Assembly (NCBI RefSeq): GCF_963677155.1
Contig: NZ_OY781884.1
Coordinates: 186,001 to 250,000 of the forward strand
Origin: an uncultured Draconibacterium sp.
GTDB lineage: Bacteria; Bacteroidota; Bacteroidia; Bacteroidales; Prolixibacteraceae
Direction: 5' to 3'
DNA: 64,000 bases
Positions 11,770 to 21,498 of this stretch are shown here, one piece after another (within the stretch, counting starts at the first letter, position 1; every line of letters begins with the position of its first letter). The translations under genes were made by a program, and so were the position numbers. The notes under the pieces were generated by a model that was given only the letters and a program-made list of their open reading frames with translations, was not told the origin of the DNA and did no database searches.

Positions 11770-12630
11770 ATGAGACAACTAAAGATCACAAAGTCGATCA
11801 CTAACCGTGAAAGTGCCTCTTTAGATAAGTATTTGCAGGAAATTGGTAAAGAAGAGCTGATTACTGTAGAGGAAGAAGTGGAGTTAGCACAGCGGATTAA
11901 AAAGGGCGATCAGGCAGCTTTGGAGAAACTTACAAGAGCAAACCTTCGATTTGTAGTATCGGTGGCAAAGCAGTACCAAAATCAGGGACTAAGCTTACCC
12001 GACTTAATTAACGAAGGAAACCTTGGTTTGATTAAAGCAGCTGAGAAGTTCGATGAAACTCGCGGTTTTAAATTCATTTCTTACGCAGTATGGTGGATTC
12101 GCCAATCTATTCTTCAAGCGCTCGCTGAGCAGTCGCGTATAGTTCGTTTGCCCCTGAACCAGGTCGGTTCCTTGAATAAGATCAATAAGGCTTATTCAAA
12201 ATTTGAGCAAGAACACGAACGTAAACCGTCGCCTGAAGAGTTAGCTGAAACATTAGAGCTACCTGCTGATAAGGTTTCTGATACATTAAGAGTATCGGGA
12301 AGACATGTATCGGTTGATGCACCATTTGTTGATGGTGAAGATAACAGTCTTCTTGACGTATTGGTAAACAACGATTCGCCAAATGCCGACAAGAGCCTTA
12401 TCAACGAATCTTTGGCTAGAGAAATTTTTCGCGCATTAGCAACTTTGACTGAGCGAGAAAGTGACATCATCAAACTGTTTTTTGGCATAGGGTGCCAGGA
12501 AATGACATTAGAGGAAATCGGTGAACGATTTGGATTAACCCGTGAAAGGGTAAGGCAGATAAAAGAAAAGGCTATCAGACGATTAAGACATACATCGCGT
12601 AGCAAATTATTAAAATCATATCTGGGCTAA
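11770..12630 (+). CDS. rpoD: RNA polymerase primary sigma factor (RpoD/SigA)
   Basis: The 286-aa sigma-70 protein has region 1.2 ([10 protein letters not shown]), region 2 with the core-binding '[26 protein letters not shown]' type sequence and the -10-reading '[10 protein letters not shown]', region 3, and region 4.2 with a helix-turn-helix '[19 protein letters not shown]'. It lacks region 1.1, as do Bacteroidota primary sigma factors, which read TAnnTTTG rather than TATAAT. Its own promoter carries that element, so it probably autoregulates. It ends just before a bidirectional terminator shared with the convergent antiporter gene. Confidence 0.95.
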   Translation: MRQLKITKSITNRESASLDKYLQEIGKEELITVEEEVELAQRIKKGDQAALEKLTRANLRFVVSVAKQYQNQGLSLPDLINEGNLGLIKAAEKFDETRGFKFISYAVWWIRQSILQALAEQSRIVRLPLNQVGSLNKINKAYSKFEQEHERKPSPEELAETLELPADKVSDTLRVSGRHVSVDAPFVDGEDNSLLDVLVNNDSPNADKSLINESLAREIFRALATLTERESDIIKLFFGIGCQEMTLEEIGERFGLTRERVRQIKEKAIRRLRHTSRSKLLKSYLG

Positions 12631-12641
12631 GAAGAAAAAAG

Positions 12642-12676
12642 AAAGGTTGTCATTACAAAATGGCAACCTTTTTTAT
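12642..12676. terminator. Bidirectional terminator between sigma factor and antiporter genes
   Basis: AAGGTTG(T)CA pairs with TG(G)CAACCTT. T-rich tracts on both strands suit both convergent genes. Confidence 0.8.
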
Positions 12677-13948
12677 TTAGTCAAGTGGAATCTCAATAAC
12701 ATCAGGTTTGTCCCCCTCCCCCGCATCATTTTTCTCAACACCATCCTTCTCTTCTTCTCCATTATTCTTATTTGTACTTTTACTTGCAATTAATGCCCAG
12801 GCCATAATTAAACTTGTAGCAATAATTACAACAAATAATACCGCTGCTTCAAACCTCTCAGCTCTTAACGATTCAGGAATTGCGAAAAACAAAAGAATGG
12901 TAATAAGTCCCTTTGGGGCTATAAATGTTTGTGGTAGAGGTGAATCTTTTCGCTCAACAACATAGAACAACCCAAACCGTAAAATGTAGGTAACTACCAG
13001 AAAGATAACGCTAATCAGCCAAACCTTCCAACTAAACAGCGAAGCCAGTGGTAAGGTCATTCCAAAAACTACAAAGAAAAAGGTACGTACTAAAAATGCT
13101 GTTTCTTTGGTAATCATTTTAAACTGATCGAAAACACTATCAATTCGTGTGTCGTTTAACCACTCCCGGAGCCTTCCGAAAAGCAAAACTTTATAATTGC
13201 GCAGCAGTAAGCCAAACATTAAAATTATAATTAATGATGAGAGATGAAACATTTTTCCCACGGCATACAGCAATACCAGCACGGCCAAAAACAAGAAAAA
13301 TTTAGCATCGCCTTTAATATTTTGAATAATGTAAAGTAAACCGTAACACAGCACCACCGAAATAACAAGCGTAAGTACAATATTACTTCCAATAGCCAAA
13401 CTAAGCTGGCGCATCCCTTCAACATTAAGGTTTTCAACAATCATGTAAAACACCATAATGCCCAGAATATCAGAGAAAGTACTTTCGTAAATTAAAAACT
13501 CGCGTTTGTATTTTGTAAGATTGGCAACACTTGGGATGATTATCGCACTACTCATTATTGAAAGTGGTAACGCGTAAACCAGTGCCGGCAAGAAATAAAT
13601 TTCAGGGATAAAAAACTGAATAATAAATGCGATTGAGACAGCTGTTAATCCCAACGATAAAGAAGCGATAGTAAACGATTTCCATATAAGTGGCCAGTTT
13701 TCCTTCTTCAACTCAAGATCGAGAGCAGCTTCCAGAACAATCATTATCAACCCAACAATTCCTAATACTTCAAGTGCCCAGAAATAATCAGGCTCCATTT
13801 CAAAGTATTTCATTAACTGCTGTACTCCAACACCTAGCAATATTAAAATCAACACACTAGGCACGTTGGTTTTCCGCGAAAACATATTCGTAAAAAAAGA
13901 AAATATAATAATAACACAAAGGCCAATTAAAAAGAGGTATGCATTCAT
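12677..13948 (-). CDS. Cation:proton antiporter (CPA family, NhaP-like)
   Basis: The 423-aa membrane protein has about twelve hydrophobic segments with the arrangement of CPA1/CPA2 Na+(K+)/H+ exchangers, including 'LGIVGLIMIVLEAALDLEL' near residues 60-80 and the unwound-helix region 'ALPLSIMSSAIIIPSV'. Residue runs such as 'STFSDILGIMVFY' place an acidic residue in the conserved ion-binding helix. The C-terminal 35 residues form a soluble, highly charged tail that could sense pH or bind a partner. Ion specificity cannot be read from the sequence. It is transcribed alone and shares a terminator with the sigma factor gene. Confidence 0.8.
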   Translation of the reverse strand: MNAYLFLIGLCVIIIFSFFTNMFSRKTNVPSVLILILLGVGVQQLMKYFEMEPDYFWALEVLGIVGLIMIVLEAALDLELKKENWPLIWKSFTIASLSLGLTAVSIAFIIQFFIPEIYFLPALVYALPLSIMSSAIIIPSVANLTKYKREFLIYESTFSDILGIMVFYMIVENLNVEGMRQLSLAIGSNIVLTLVISVVLCYGLLYIIQNIKGDAKFFLFLAVLVLLYAVGKMFHLSSLIIILMFGLLLRNYKVLLFGRLREWLNDTRIDSVFDQFKMITKETAFLVRTFFFVVFGMTLPLASLFSWKVWLISVIFLVVTYILRFGLFYVVERKDSPLPQTFIAPKGLITILLFFAIPESLRAERFEAAVLFVVIIATSLIMAWALIASKSTNKNNGEEEKDGVEKNDAGEGDKPDVIEIPLD

Positions 13949-14018
13949 AGAGAAAACTTTGTTTTAAGATACACAAACAGTTGGATAATGCAATTGTTTT
14001 AATGAAAAACAGTGGCTT

Positions 14019-14180
14019 TTATCTTTCTGTTAAAAACACTTCATACTCAGCAAATACTAATAGTGTAGCTACAAAAAATATATTCCCTTGCAGGTAGATT
14101 TCTTTATCAATAATTCCAATATCGCGCATGCTTTTTAAAACTTCCGACCAGAAAATATCCGCTGCATGTACTTCTTTATA
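14019..14180 (-). pseudogene. Remnant of an L-rhamnose/L-fucose mutarotase (RhaM/FucU-like, DUF718)
   Basis: Reading the minus strand from 14180 gives Y-K-E-V-H-A-A-D, then FWSEVLKSMRDIGI, DKEIYLQGNIFFV and a short C-terminal piece EYEVFLTER before a stop at 14019-14021. This follows the mutarotase pattern Y..lH..iWpEvl..i...GI...eIY..gn.lF. Two in-frame stops (TAG TAG) sit immediately upstream, no start codon is present, and the middle of the domain (about 25 residues between the IFF strand and the C-terminal helix) is missing. It lies just downstream of fucP on the same strand, where a functional mutarotase would be expected. Confidence 0.7.
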
Positions 14181-14237
14181 CTACTAAATCAATTCATGGA
14201 TATTTTAAAATTTTACCGCAGCATTTATACCCTTTTC

Positions 14238-15539
14238 CTAACGAGCTTTTTTAAATGCGTTATATGTTCTTTTACCATAAATTGCGATTACAACAAAGCA
14301 GATAAAAGGCAAAATAAATGAAAAGTTAACCGCAGGAAGCGATCCGATAGTGCCCTGATCGATAATTAGCCCCTGCAGCGGCGGCATTAGTGCTCCGCCT
14401 ACAATAGCCATTACCAAACCGGCAGCACCAAGCGTTGCATCGTCGCCAACATCTTCAAGCGCAATTCCGTATATGGTTGGGAACATCAACGACATAAAAG
14501 CCGAAGTGGCTACAAGCAAATACAGCCCCATCATTCCCTGAATTAAAACTACGCCTGCGGTTGTGCATATTCCTCCTATTGCAAAAAGCAATAACATATA
14601 ACGGGCGTTCAGGTATTTCATTAAAAAAGTACTGATAAACCGACTAGCTATAAAAATTGCCATGGCGATAATATTAAAATCCTGGGCCTTTGCTTTTGGG
14701 ATTCCCAGGTTATCGGCATATTGAATAATAAAAGTCCAGCACATGATTTGCGCTCCCACATAAAACACCTGGGCAATTACTCCTTCCCGGTATATTTTAT
14801 TCCGGAATAACCGTTTTGCCGAGTGCCACGGATGAATTTCATTATCGGCGCTTTCTCGCTTAGGCATTTTTGCAACTGCAATTATTACCAACATAACAAT
14901 TACCACAAACCCCAGAATTACATACGGATTGCGTATTACAGACAGGTCGTTCGTGCGAATAGCTGCTTTTTCAGCTACATTTAAAGTATCGAAAATAAGG
15001 TTTCCTGCAGCATCCCGCTTATCCGACTCTAACGACGATAGAATTAGTTTTGATGCTACAAACATTCCCAAAATCGATCCCATTGGATTAAACGACTGTG
15101 CCAGGTTTAAACGACGCGTTGCTGTTGCCGGATCTCCCATCGATAAAATATATGGATTGGCAGTGGTTTCCAGGAAAGCCAAACCGAAAGTAAGGATGTA
15201 AAGTGACATCAGGAAGAAACCAAAAATTTCGTATTGCGCAGCCGGAAAGAATAAAAGTGCACCAACGGCGTACAAAGCAAGCCCAATAATAATTCCGGTT
15301 TTATAAGAATATCGTTTTATAATTAAAGCCGCCGGAATTGCCATAGTAGCATAGCCCCCATAAAATGCGAACTGCACCATAGCTGCTTTTGCATTGGATA
15401 TTTCCATTACCGTTTGAAACGCGGCAACCATCGGGTTAGTCAAATCATTGGCAAATCCCCAAAGGGCAAATAAACTGGTGATAAGTATAAACGGAACAAG
15501 AATTTTCTTGTCCACAACAATTGCTTTAGTTTTATTCAT
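14238..15539 (-). CDS. fucP: L-fucose:H+ symporter family permease (MFS, FucP-like)
   Basis: The 433-aa protein has twelve predicted transmembrane helices and belongs to the FucP branch of the major facilitator superfamily. Conserved acidic positions of that branch are present: 'LWGFANDLTNPM' in helix 1, which holds the proton/sugar-coupling Asp, and 'FLETTANPYI' in helix 4, which holds the second essential Glu. FucP imports L-fucose with a proton; close relatives take glucose, galactose, mannose or N-acetylglucosamine, so the sugar is not certain. The decayed mutarotase immediately downstream supports a former L-fucose or L-rhamnose locus. Other fucose-pathway genes are absent from the window. 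Confidence 0.85.
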   Translation of the reverse strand: MNKTKAIVVDKKILVPFILITSLFALWGFANDLTNPMVAAFQTVMEISNAKAAMVQFAFYGGYATMAIPAALIIKRYSYKTGIIIGLALYAVGALLFFPAAQYEIFGFFLMSLYILTFGLAFLETTANPYILSMGDPATATRRLNLAQSFNPMGSILGMFVASKLILSSLESDKRDAAGNLIFDTLNVAEKAAIRTNDLSVIRNPYVILGFVVIVMLVIIAVAKMPKRESADNEIHPWHSAKRLFRNKIYREGVIAQVFYVGAQIMCWTFIIQYADNLGIPKAKAQDFNIIAMAIFIASRFISTFLMKYLNARYMLLLFAIGGICTTAGVVLIQGMMGLYLLVATSAFMSLMFPTIYGIALEDVGDDATLGAAGLVMAIVGGALMPPLQGLIIDQGTIGSLPAVNFSFILPFICFVVIAIYGKRTYNAFKKAR

Positions 15540-15618
15540 TGGTTTAATAGTTTTACTAAAATATTAGTAGTTAGTACAGTTTTAACAAACTGCACGGAAG
15601 AGTACCGAAAACGACTTT

Positions 15619-16698
15619 TTACAGGTACTCAGACTTATTATTAGCTTTTAGTTGTTCAACAATCTTTTTTATATCCTCGGCATTATCGCGCTTGCATACC
15701 AGGGTTGTATTTCCGTCGCGAACAACAATTACATCATCAAGACCAACCACAGCAACCAGTCCATCGTCGGTAGACACGTACGAGTTTTTCGAATCTAAAA
15801 ATATAGCCTCTCCCATTCCTGCATTGCCATTTTCATCCTTTTTATCAGTTTGATAAACCGATTCCCAACTTCCCAGATCATTCCAATCGAAATTTCCTTC
15901 AACCAGGTAAATGTTTTTAGCGTGCTCCATAATACCGTAATCAACCGAAATACTTTCAACAGCACGATAAATAGTATCAAGAGTTTCAGGATATGCAGGC
16001 TTGCCAAAATCAGCCTGAATTTTGCGCAAATCAGCATACAACTCTGGTGCAAATTCTTCAACCGCTTTCAGAAAAACAGATACTTTAAAAACAAATAACC
16101 CGCTGTTCCAATAAAAACCACCTTGCTTCAGGTAATCTGTAGCAGTTGCCTCATCCGGTTTTTCCACAAAACGTTCCACTTTAAACTGCTTTATTTTTTC
16201 GTTGCCGGTAATATCTTCGGCCGTTTGTACATAACCGTAACCCGTTGCCGGATAAGTAGGCGTAATACCAAGCGTAACAATACCATCGCGCTCGTTGGCA
16301 ATCTTTGCAGCGGCCAAAACAGTATCTTCAAACAAAATAGTATTTGTAATTAAATGATCCGATGGAGAAACCACCATCACGCCATCAGGATTTTCGCGCT
16401 CAGCATACATAGCAGCCAAACCAATACATGGCAAGGTATTTCTGCCAATCGGTTCGTAAATCAGGTTTTCTTTGGGCAGCATCGGAGTTTGTTCCTCCAG
16501 CACTTTTGCCTGCGTTGCACTTGATACGATGTAGATATTTTCTTTTTTTGTGAATGTTGCAAATCGCTCAACAGTGTCCTGAAGTAGCGATTGTTCACCA
16601 AAAATATTCAGGTATTGTTTTGGTTTTGCCGTTTTACTGCGTGGCCAGAATCGTGTTCCCGATCCTCCTGCCATGATTAGGGTATACAAGTCTTTCAT
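15619..16698 (-). CDS. manC: Mannose-1-phosphate guanylyltransferase
   Basis: The 359-aa nucleotidyltransferase has the pyrophosphorylase signature 'MAGGSGTRFWPRSK' (residues 9-22), the base-contacting 'VVSPSDHLI', 'VEKPDEATA' and 'GGFYWNSGLFVFK'. It makes GDP-mannose from mannose 1-phosphate and GTP for glycan, lipid or GDP-fucose synthesis. It lacks the C-terminal phosphomannose-isomerase cupin of bifunctional enzymes, so the isomerase must be encoded elsewhere. The gene is on the same strand as fucP, with 79 bases between them. The start ATG is the only one that preserves the N-terminal strand before the signature. Confidence 0.9.
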   Translation of the reverse strand: MKDLYTLIMAGGSGTRFWPRSKTAKPKQYLNIFGEQSLLQDTVERFATFTKKENIYIVSSATQAKVLEEQTPMLPKENLIYEPIGRNTLPCIGLAAMYAERENPDGVMVVSPSDHLITNTILFEDTVLAAAKIANERDGIVTLGITPTYPATGYGYVQTAEDITGNEKIKQFKVERFVEKPDEATATDYLKQGGFYWNSGLFVFKVSVFLKAVEEFAPELYADLRKIQADFGKPAYPETLDTIYRAVESISVDYGIMEHAKNIYLVEGNFDWNDLGSWESVYQTDKKDENGNAGMGEAIFLDSKNSYVSTDDGLVAVVGLDDVIVVRDGNTTLVCKRDNAEDIKKIVEQLKANNKSEYL

Positions 16699-16891
16699 AT
16701 AGTTTTAATTGTAAGTTTATCACATCGACAGATAAAACGAGCCAAGTCATTTTCACGTGTATTGGTACACTCTTTCGCCCATTTTATGCTGAAATTTATT
16801 TTTGATTCGCAATGTAATAAATTGCCCCGACAAGCCACGGCAAGATGGAGGTTTAAATTTCAGAAAATATTCACGGATATGTTACAGATGT

Positions 16892-17974
16892 TTAATCCCT
16901 GACCGGATTATATTCTTTAGCTTCAACTTCGCCATTGGCAACACGAAGCGCATTAACAGCCAATGCTTCCAGCTCATCTTCTCCAGGATAAACAAACACC
17001 TCGGAAATAAATCCGGTTTTATTTCGAATGTAGGTCTCCAGTTGTTTATTATAAGCCAAACCTCCGGTTAATATTATTCCGTCGACTTTTCCCTCCAATA
17101 CAACGGCCATTTCTCCGATCATTTTGGAAACCTGGTAAAACAAAGCTTCCTGAACTACCTTTGCTTTTTCGTCATCTTTCTCCACTCGTTTCTCCACTTC
17201 CAAAGCGTCGTTTGTGCCCAGGTAAGCAACAAAACCACCTTCGCCAACCACCATTCGGCGAATTTGCTCCTGCGAAAACTTTCCGCAAAAACAAAGATCT
17301 ACAACCTGGCCAACAGGCAAAGTTCCCGAGCGTTCCGGGCTAAAAGCCCCTTCCCCATCGAGTGCATTATTTACATCGATAACACGACCTTTTTTATGTG
17401 CACCTACTGAGATACCACCACCTAAATGCGCAATTATTAAACACATTTCATCGTAGTTCTTTCCCATTTTTTTAGCATGTAAACGAGCTGTAGCTTTTTG
17501 GTTTAATGCATGAAAAATCGACTGTCTTTTGAAACGTGGATGACCCGCAAAACGCGCCACTTCATCCATCTCATCGGTTACTACCGGATCGGCAATAAAA
17601 GCTTTTGCATTTGGAATTTGCAGCGCAATATAATCTGCCAGCATAGCTCCCAAATTGCTGGCATGATGCCCCATTACCCCCTGGCGCAAATGGTCGAGCA
17701 TCAGATTATTTACTTTGTACACGCCCGATTCCAACGGATAGGTCAGTCCGCCCCTGCCTATTATGTATTTTATGGCATCCACTTCAATGCCTTCTTCAAC
17801 CAAAGCATCAATAATTAAACCTTTTCGAAAAGCAAACTGATCGATAATATTTTTATAACGAAGTAGCTGCTCAAGCGGATGCCGAATGGTTTTGGTAAAA
17901 ACACATTCCTTTTCGTTATAAACAGCAAATTTGGTGGAGGTAGAACCTGGATTTATAGCTAGAACCTGATGCAT
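16892..17974 (-). CDS. buk: Butyrate kinase
   Basis: The product belongs to the acetate/butyrate kinase (ASKHA) family: the phosphate-1 motif 'LAINPGSTSTKFAVY' is at the N terminus, and 'IAHLGGGISVGAHKKGRVIDVNN', 'GEGAFSPERSGTLP' and 'GIILTGGLAYNK' follow. It interconverts butyryl (or branched acyl) phosphate and the free acid, making ATP. I use the ATG at 17974 (360 aa) because it puts the family motif right after the start and falls 8 bases after the ptb stop. An ATG at 17989 would overlap ptb and add five residues. It is translationally coupled or at least co-transcribed with ptb. Confidence 0.93.
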   Translation of the reverse strand: MHQVLAINPGSTSTKFAVYNEKECVFTKTIRHPLEQLLRYKNIIDQFAFRKGLIIDALVEEGIEVDAIKYIIGRGGLTYPLESGVYKVNNLMLDHLRQGVMGHHASNLGAMLADYIALQIPNAKAFIADPVVTDEMDEVARFAGHPRFKRQSIFHALNQKATARLHAKKMGKNYDEMCLIIAHLGGGISVGAHKKGRVIDVNNALDGEGAFSPERSGTLPVGQVVDLCFCGKFSQEQIRRMVVGEGGFVAYLGTNDALEVEKRVEKDDEKAKVVQEALFYQVSKMIGEMAVVLEGKVDGIILTGGLAYNKQLETYIRNKTGFISEVFVYPGEDELEALAVNALRVANGEVEAKEYNPVRD

Positions 17975-17982
17975 AGAATCAA

Positions 17983-18903
17983 TTAACATATACTTGCGTT
18001 GTAACTTACGATAGAAGCAAGTGCAACTGAATTTAATTTTGTTTTACGGCTATCTCCGCGCGATGAAACCACTGCTGGCACTTTCGCTCCGGCAACTATT
18101 CCCGCCATTTCTGCCTTAGCCAGTTTTGAATTTGTTTTGTAGAAAACGTTAGCCGCATCAATATTTGGAAAAAGCAAACAATCAGCATCGCCTGCAACCG
18201 GCGAGGTAAAACCTTTTACTTCGGCCGAATCGGCGTTAATAGCAACATCAAGTGCCATGGGGCCGTCAACCAAACCTCCTTCAATTTGGCCATGCTCCGA
18301 CATTTTTGCAATTGTAGCTCCATCCATACACGACTGAATAGAAATAATTATCTGCTCGGTAGGTGCAATTACTGCAACTTTTGGCTGTTCAACCCCCAAC
18401 GATTTTGCCGTACAAATGAGGTAATTGGTCATTAATATTTTTTGTTTCAGATCAGGATAAGGCAACACTGCTGCATCGCTAAATACGAGCAGTTTATGGT
18501 AATTCGGGTTATCCATTACCGAAACGTGGCTTAAGGTTCCTTTTGCAGGAATAAGGTTGTTCTCTTTCCTTAGCAATGCACGCATAAACTTATCGGTTGA
18601 TAGCATTCCTTTCATCAACACATCGGCCTTGTCTTCATGAATAAGCTCCACGGCAATGTCAGTAGCTTCGCGAATTGATTTGGCATCATAGATTTGATAA
18701 TCCGAGCTATCAATCCCCAACTTCTTGCACGATTCTTCAATAATCGATCTGTCACCGGTTATTATCGGTATTACAAACCCCAACTCAACTGCATCATGCA
18801 TGGCTTCCAGCGTACTTACATCAACACCGTTAACAGCCACAACGCGCTTAGGAGGTTGCCTTTTTACGACTTCAAGAAGTTCTGTAAAATTGTTTATACT
18901 CAT
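17983..18903 (-). CDS. ptb: Phosphate butyryltransferase
   Basis: The 306-aa protein matches the phosphate acetyl/butyryl transferase family, with 'VAVNGVDVSTLEAMHDAVELG' near the N terminus, 'ADVLMKGMLSTDKFMRALL' and the C-terminal 'GIVAGAKVPAVVSSRGDS', and no extra domain. It converts butyryl-CoA and phosphate to butyryl phosphate, the substrate of the kinase encoded directly downstream. The pair yields ATP from butyryl-CoA or, in some Bacteroidota and clostridia, from branched-chain acyl-CoAs formed in amino-acid fermentation. No butyryl-CoA-forming genes are nearby, so the natural acyl chain is open. A weak -7 element (TAACTTCG) lies at 18922-18929 on the minus strand. Confidence 0.92.
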   Translation of the reverse strand: MSINNFTELLEVVKRQPPKRVVAVNGVDVSTLEAMHDAVELGFVIPIITGDRSIIEESCKKLGIDSSDYQIYDAKSIREATDIAVELIHEDKADVLMKGMLSTDKFMRALLRKENNLIPAKGTLSHVSVMDNPNYHKLLVFSDAAVLPYPDLKQKILMTNYLICTAKSLGVEQPKVAVIAPTEQIIISIQSCMDGATIAKMSEHGQIEGGLVDGPMALDVAINADSAEVKGFTSPVAGDADCLLFPNIDAANVFYKTNSKLAKAEMAGIVAGAKVPAVVSSRGDSRKTKLNSVALASIVSYNASIC

Positions 18904-19531
18904 TGTTTAGCTATTTTAGCCCGAAGTTACTACGTATGAAGTTCTCAAGCGATAACTTTTCTCAGTAATTTTTATGTTGTAAACCACCTCTGAAAATTTC
19001 AAACTTAGAATTAGTATTCAGCGACTTAGTATTTAATAAGAATCTGAAATCTTTTACCCCTTAAAACTTGAGTTTTGCCATTTCTTTAAAACCAGAGATT
19101 TGTGCACATTATCATTTTCAATTCAACAAATCGTGAACCATACAAAATACAAATGTGTTTTAACAAAGTGGATTCTATATAAAGATAGAAAAGAGACCTG
19201 TCTTAATCAAGTGAAAATCAATGTTTCTCAATCAATAGTATGGTGTTTTATAATATATCAAAATCTTTCCATCACAACATATTTTATACTATTTTCAATC
19301 TTTGTAATATTAAGTTGTTTATACATGTTCAACTTGATTTCAAATCGACCATACTTCGCACTTACAATGTACTTCGACAAAACATCCGAAGTAAATTTTC
19401 CTGCAAAAAGCAAAAACACATTTTCACCGGAAAAGTATTGTGCTCAAGGCATTATTTAAGAGCTCCTGTAGTTTCTACGGAGCCACCATTATACTCGATT
19501 CATTTTATTAATTAACCAATAGATAGCTACG
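18904..19531. other. Long intergenic region between ptb and acs
   Basis: These 628 AT-rich bases separate the divergent ptb-buk and acs units. Open frames inside them (for example 19100-19459) have low-complexity, Ile/Phe/Ser-rich translations with no recognisable domain, so I do not call them genes. No hairpin terminator or palindromic operator stands out. The length suggests room for upstream regulation of acs, but I see no specific site. Confidence 0.5.
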
Positions 19532-21454
19532 ATGGAAAATAAAATCACAAGTTTAGCCGAGTACTTGCAGAAGTACAAGGAAAGTGTGGCTGACCCTGAT
19601 AATTTTTGGGGCAAAATAGCCGAGAGTCATTATTGGCGTAAGAAATGGGATCAGGTTCTCGATTACAAATTTGAAGGGGACGGCGCTCCCGATGTAAATT
19701 GGTTTGTAAACGGCAAACTGAACATCACCGAAAATATTTTTGAGCGCAACATGTTTATGCGAAAAGATCAGATTGCGATTATTTGGGAACCCAACGACCC
19801 AAAAGAACCGGAGATTAAACTTACCTACAGCGAATTGTTTGATAAGGTAAAACAGTTTGCCAACGGATTAAAAAAGATTGGCGTTAAAAAAGGCGACCGT
19901 GTTGCGCTGTACCTGCCCATGGTGCCCGAACTTGCCATTGCAATGCTTGCCTGTGCCCGGATTGGAGCTATTCATTCTATAGTTTTTGCAGGATTCTCGG
20001 CAACGGCACTGGCCGACCGTATTAACGATGCAGAGGCAAAAGTTGTAATTACTTCCGACGGTGGGTTTCGTGGCACCAAATCAATACCATTAAAAAGCAT
20101 CGTCGACGAAGCTGTTGAAAAATGCCCATCGATTAAAACAACCGTCGTTCTAAAACGTACCGAAGAAGAAATTCAATGGATAGAAGGAAGAGATATCTGG
20201 TGGCACGATTTGATTGCTGGCGTTGATTGCGAAAACAAAGCAGAAACAATGGATGCTGAGGATGTACTTTTTATCCTTTACACATCAGGCTCTACCGGAA
20301 AACCCAAAGGAGTAGTGCACACTACTGCCGGCTACATGGTTTATGCCGAATATACATTCAAAAATGTGTTTCAATACAGCGATGACGATGTTTACTGGTG
20401 TACCGCCGATATTGGTTGGGTAACCGGTCACTCGTATATTGTTTATGGCCCATTGTTAACCGGAGCCACTACCATTATGTTCGAGGGTGTTCCGACCTGG
20501 CCTGATGCCGGGCGCTTTTGGGAAATTGTAGATAAATACAAAGTCAACCAGTTTTACACCGCACCTACTGCCATTCGAGCACTAGTGGCACAAGGCAACG
20601 AATGGGTAACTAAACACGACCTGAGCTCGCTAAAAGTACTAGGGACCGTTGGAGAACCCATCAACGAAGAGGCCTGGCGGTGGTACCACGACCTTGTGGG
20701 TAAAGGCCGATGCCCGATTGTAGATACCTGGTGGCAAACCGAAACCGGTGGAATTATGATTACGCCGCTGGCAGGAATTACACCTACCAAACCTTCGCTG
20801 GCAACCTTGCCGCTACCGGGAATTCAGCCGGTACTGCTCGATCATGAAGGAAACGAAATAAAAGGTAACAGTGTTGAGGGAATTCTTTGCATGAAATATC
20901 CATGGCCGGGTATGTTGCGTACCACCTGGGGCGATCATCAACGATGCTACCAGACTTACTTTGCATCTTTCCCGGGATATTATCTCACGGGAGACGGCGC
21001 CAAACGCGATGAAGAAGGCTACTACCGCATTATCGGACGCATCGACGATGTTATTAACGTTTCAGGACACCGCATTGGTACTGCCGAAGTGGAAGATGCC
21101 ATTAACCAACACCCCAAAGTCGTTGAATCGGCTGTAGTTGGCTATCCGCACGAAATTAAAGGAGCCGGTATTTACGCCTACGTTATTTGTGAAGATATGA
21201 CCGATGCTGAACTGGATAATATTGAATCGGAAATAAAGGCCACCGTAAATAAATTCATCGGCCCTATTGCCAAACCCGATAAGATCCAGATTGTGAGCGG
21301 TCTGCCAAAAACAAGGTCTGGGAAAATTATGCGGCGTATTCTGCGTAAAATCGGAGAAGGCGATGCTACCAACCTTGGTGACACCTCTACTTTACTTGAT
21401 CCGGGCGTAGTTGATCAAATTATCGACGGAGCAAAAGTTGAAGTAAAACGATAA
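19532..21454 (+). CDS. acs: Acetyl-CoA synthetase (AMP-forming)
   Basis: The 640-aa adenylate-forming enzyme activates acetate with ATP and CoA through acetyl-AMP. Visible motifs are the phosphate-binding loop '[12 protein letters not shown]', '[16 protein letters not shown]', the adenine-binding '[10 protein letters not shown]', the hinge '[20 protein letters not shown]' and the C-terminal catalytic loop '[11 protein letters not shown]'. Lys598 in that loop corresponds to the lysine whose acetylation shuts off Acs in other bacteria. A ligase/GNAT protein and a sirtuin, the two halves of such a switch, are encoded just downstream on the same strand, although acs has its own terminator. Confidence 0.95.
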   Translation: MENKITSLAEYLQKYKESVADPDNFWGKIAESHYWRKKWDQVLDYKFEGDGAPDVNWFVNGKLNITENIFERNMFMRKDQIAIIWEPNDPKEPEIKLTYSELFDKVKQFANGLKKIGVKKGDRVALYLPMVPELAIAMLACARIGAIHSIVFAGFSATALADRINDAEAKVVITSDGGFRGTKSIPLKSIVDEAVEKCPSIKTTVVLKRTEEEIQWIEGRDIWWHDLIAGVDCENKAETMDAEDVLFILYTSGSTGKPKGVVHTTAGYMVYAEYTFKNVFQYSDDDVYWCTADIGWVTGHSYIVYGPLLTGATTIMFEGVPTWPDAGRFWEIVDKYKVNQFYTAPTAIRALVAQGNEWVTKHDLSSLKVLGTVGEPINEEAWRWYHDLVGKGRCPIVDTWWQTETGGIMITPLAGITPTKPSLATLPLPGIQPVLLDHEGNEIKGNSVEGILCMKYPWPGMLRTTWGDHQRCYQTYFASFPGYYLTGDGAKRDEEGYYRIIGRIDDVINVSGHRIGTAEVEDAINQHPKVVESAVVGYPHEIKGAGIYAYVICEDMTDAELDNIESEIKATVNKFIGPIAKPDKIQIVSGLPKTRSGKIMRRILRKIGEGDATNLGDTSTLLDPGVVDQIIDGAKVEVKR

Positions 21455-21456
21455 AC

Positions 21457-21498
21457 AAAACAAAAGACATTTTCACCACGAGATTGTCTTTTTGTTTT
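21457..21498 (+). terminator. Rho-independent terminator after acs
   Basis: AAAACAAAAGACA pairs with TGTCTTTTTGTTTT with a one-base bulge. The loop spans 21470-21484, and the 3' arm is T-rich. Confidence 0.65.

Noticed and set aside
19100-19459. 119-codon plus-strand frame between ptb and acs
   Set aside because: Translation is Ile/Phe/Ser-rich with no domain. It overlaps another frame of equal quality, and the DNA has the composition of a spacer.
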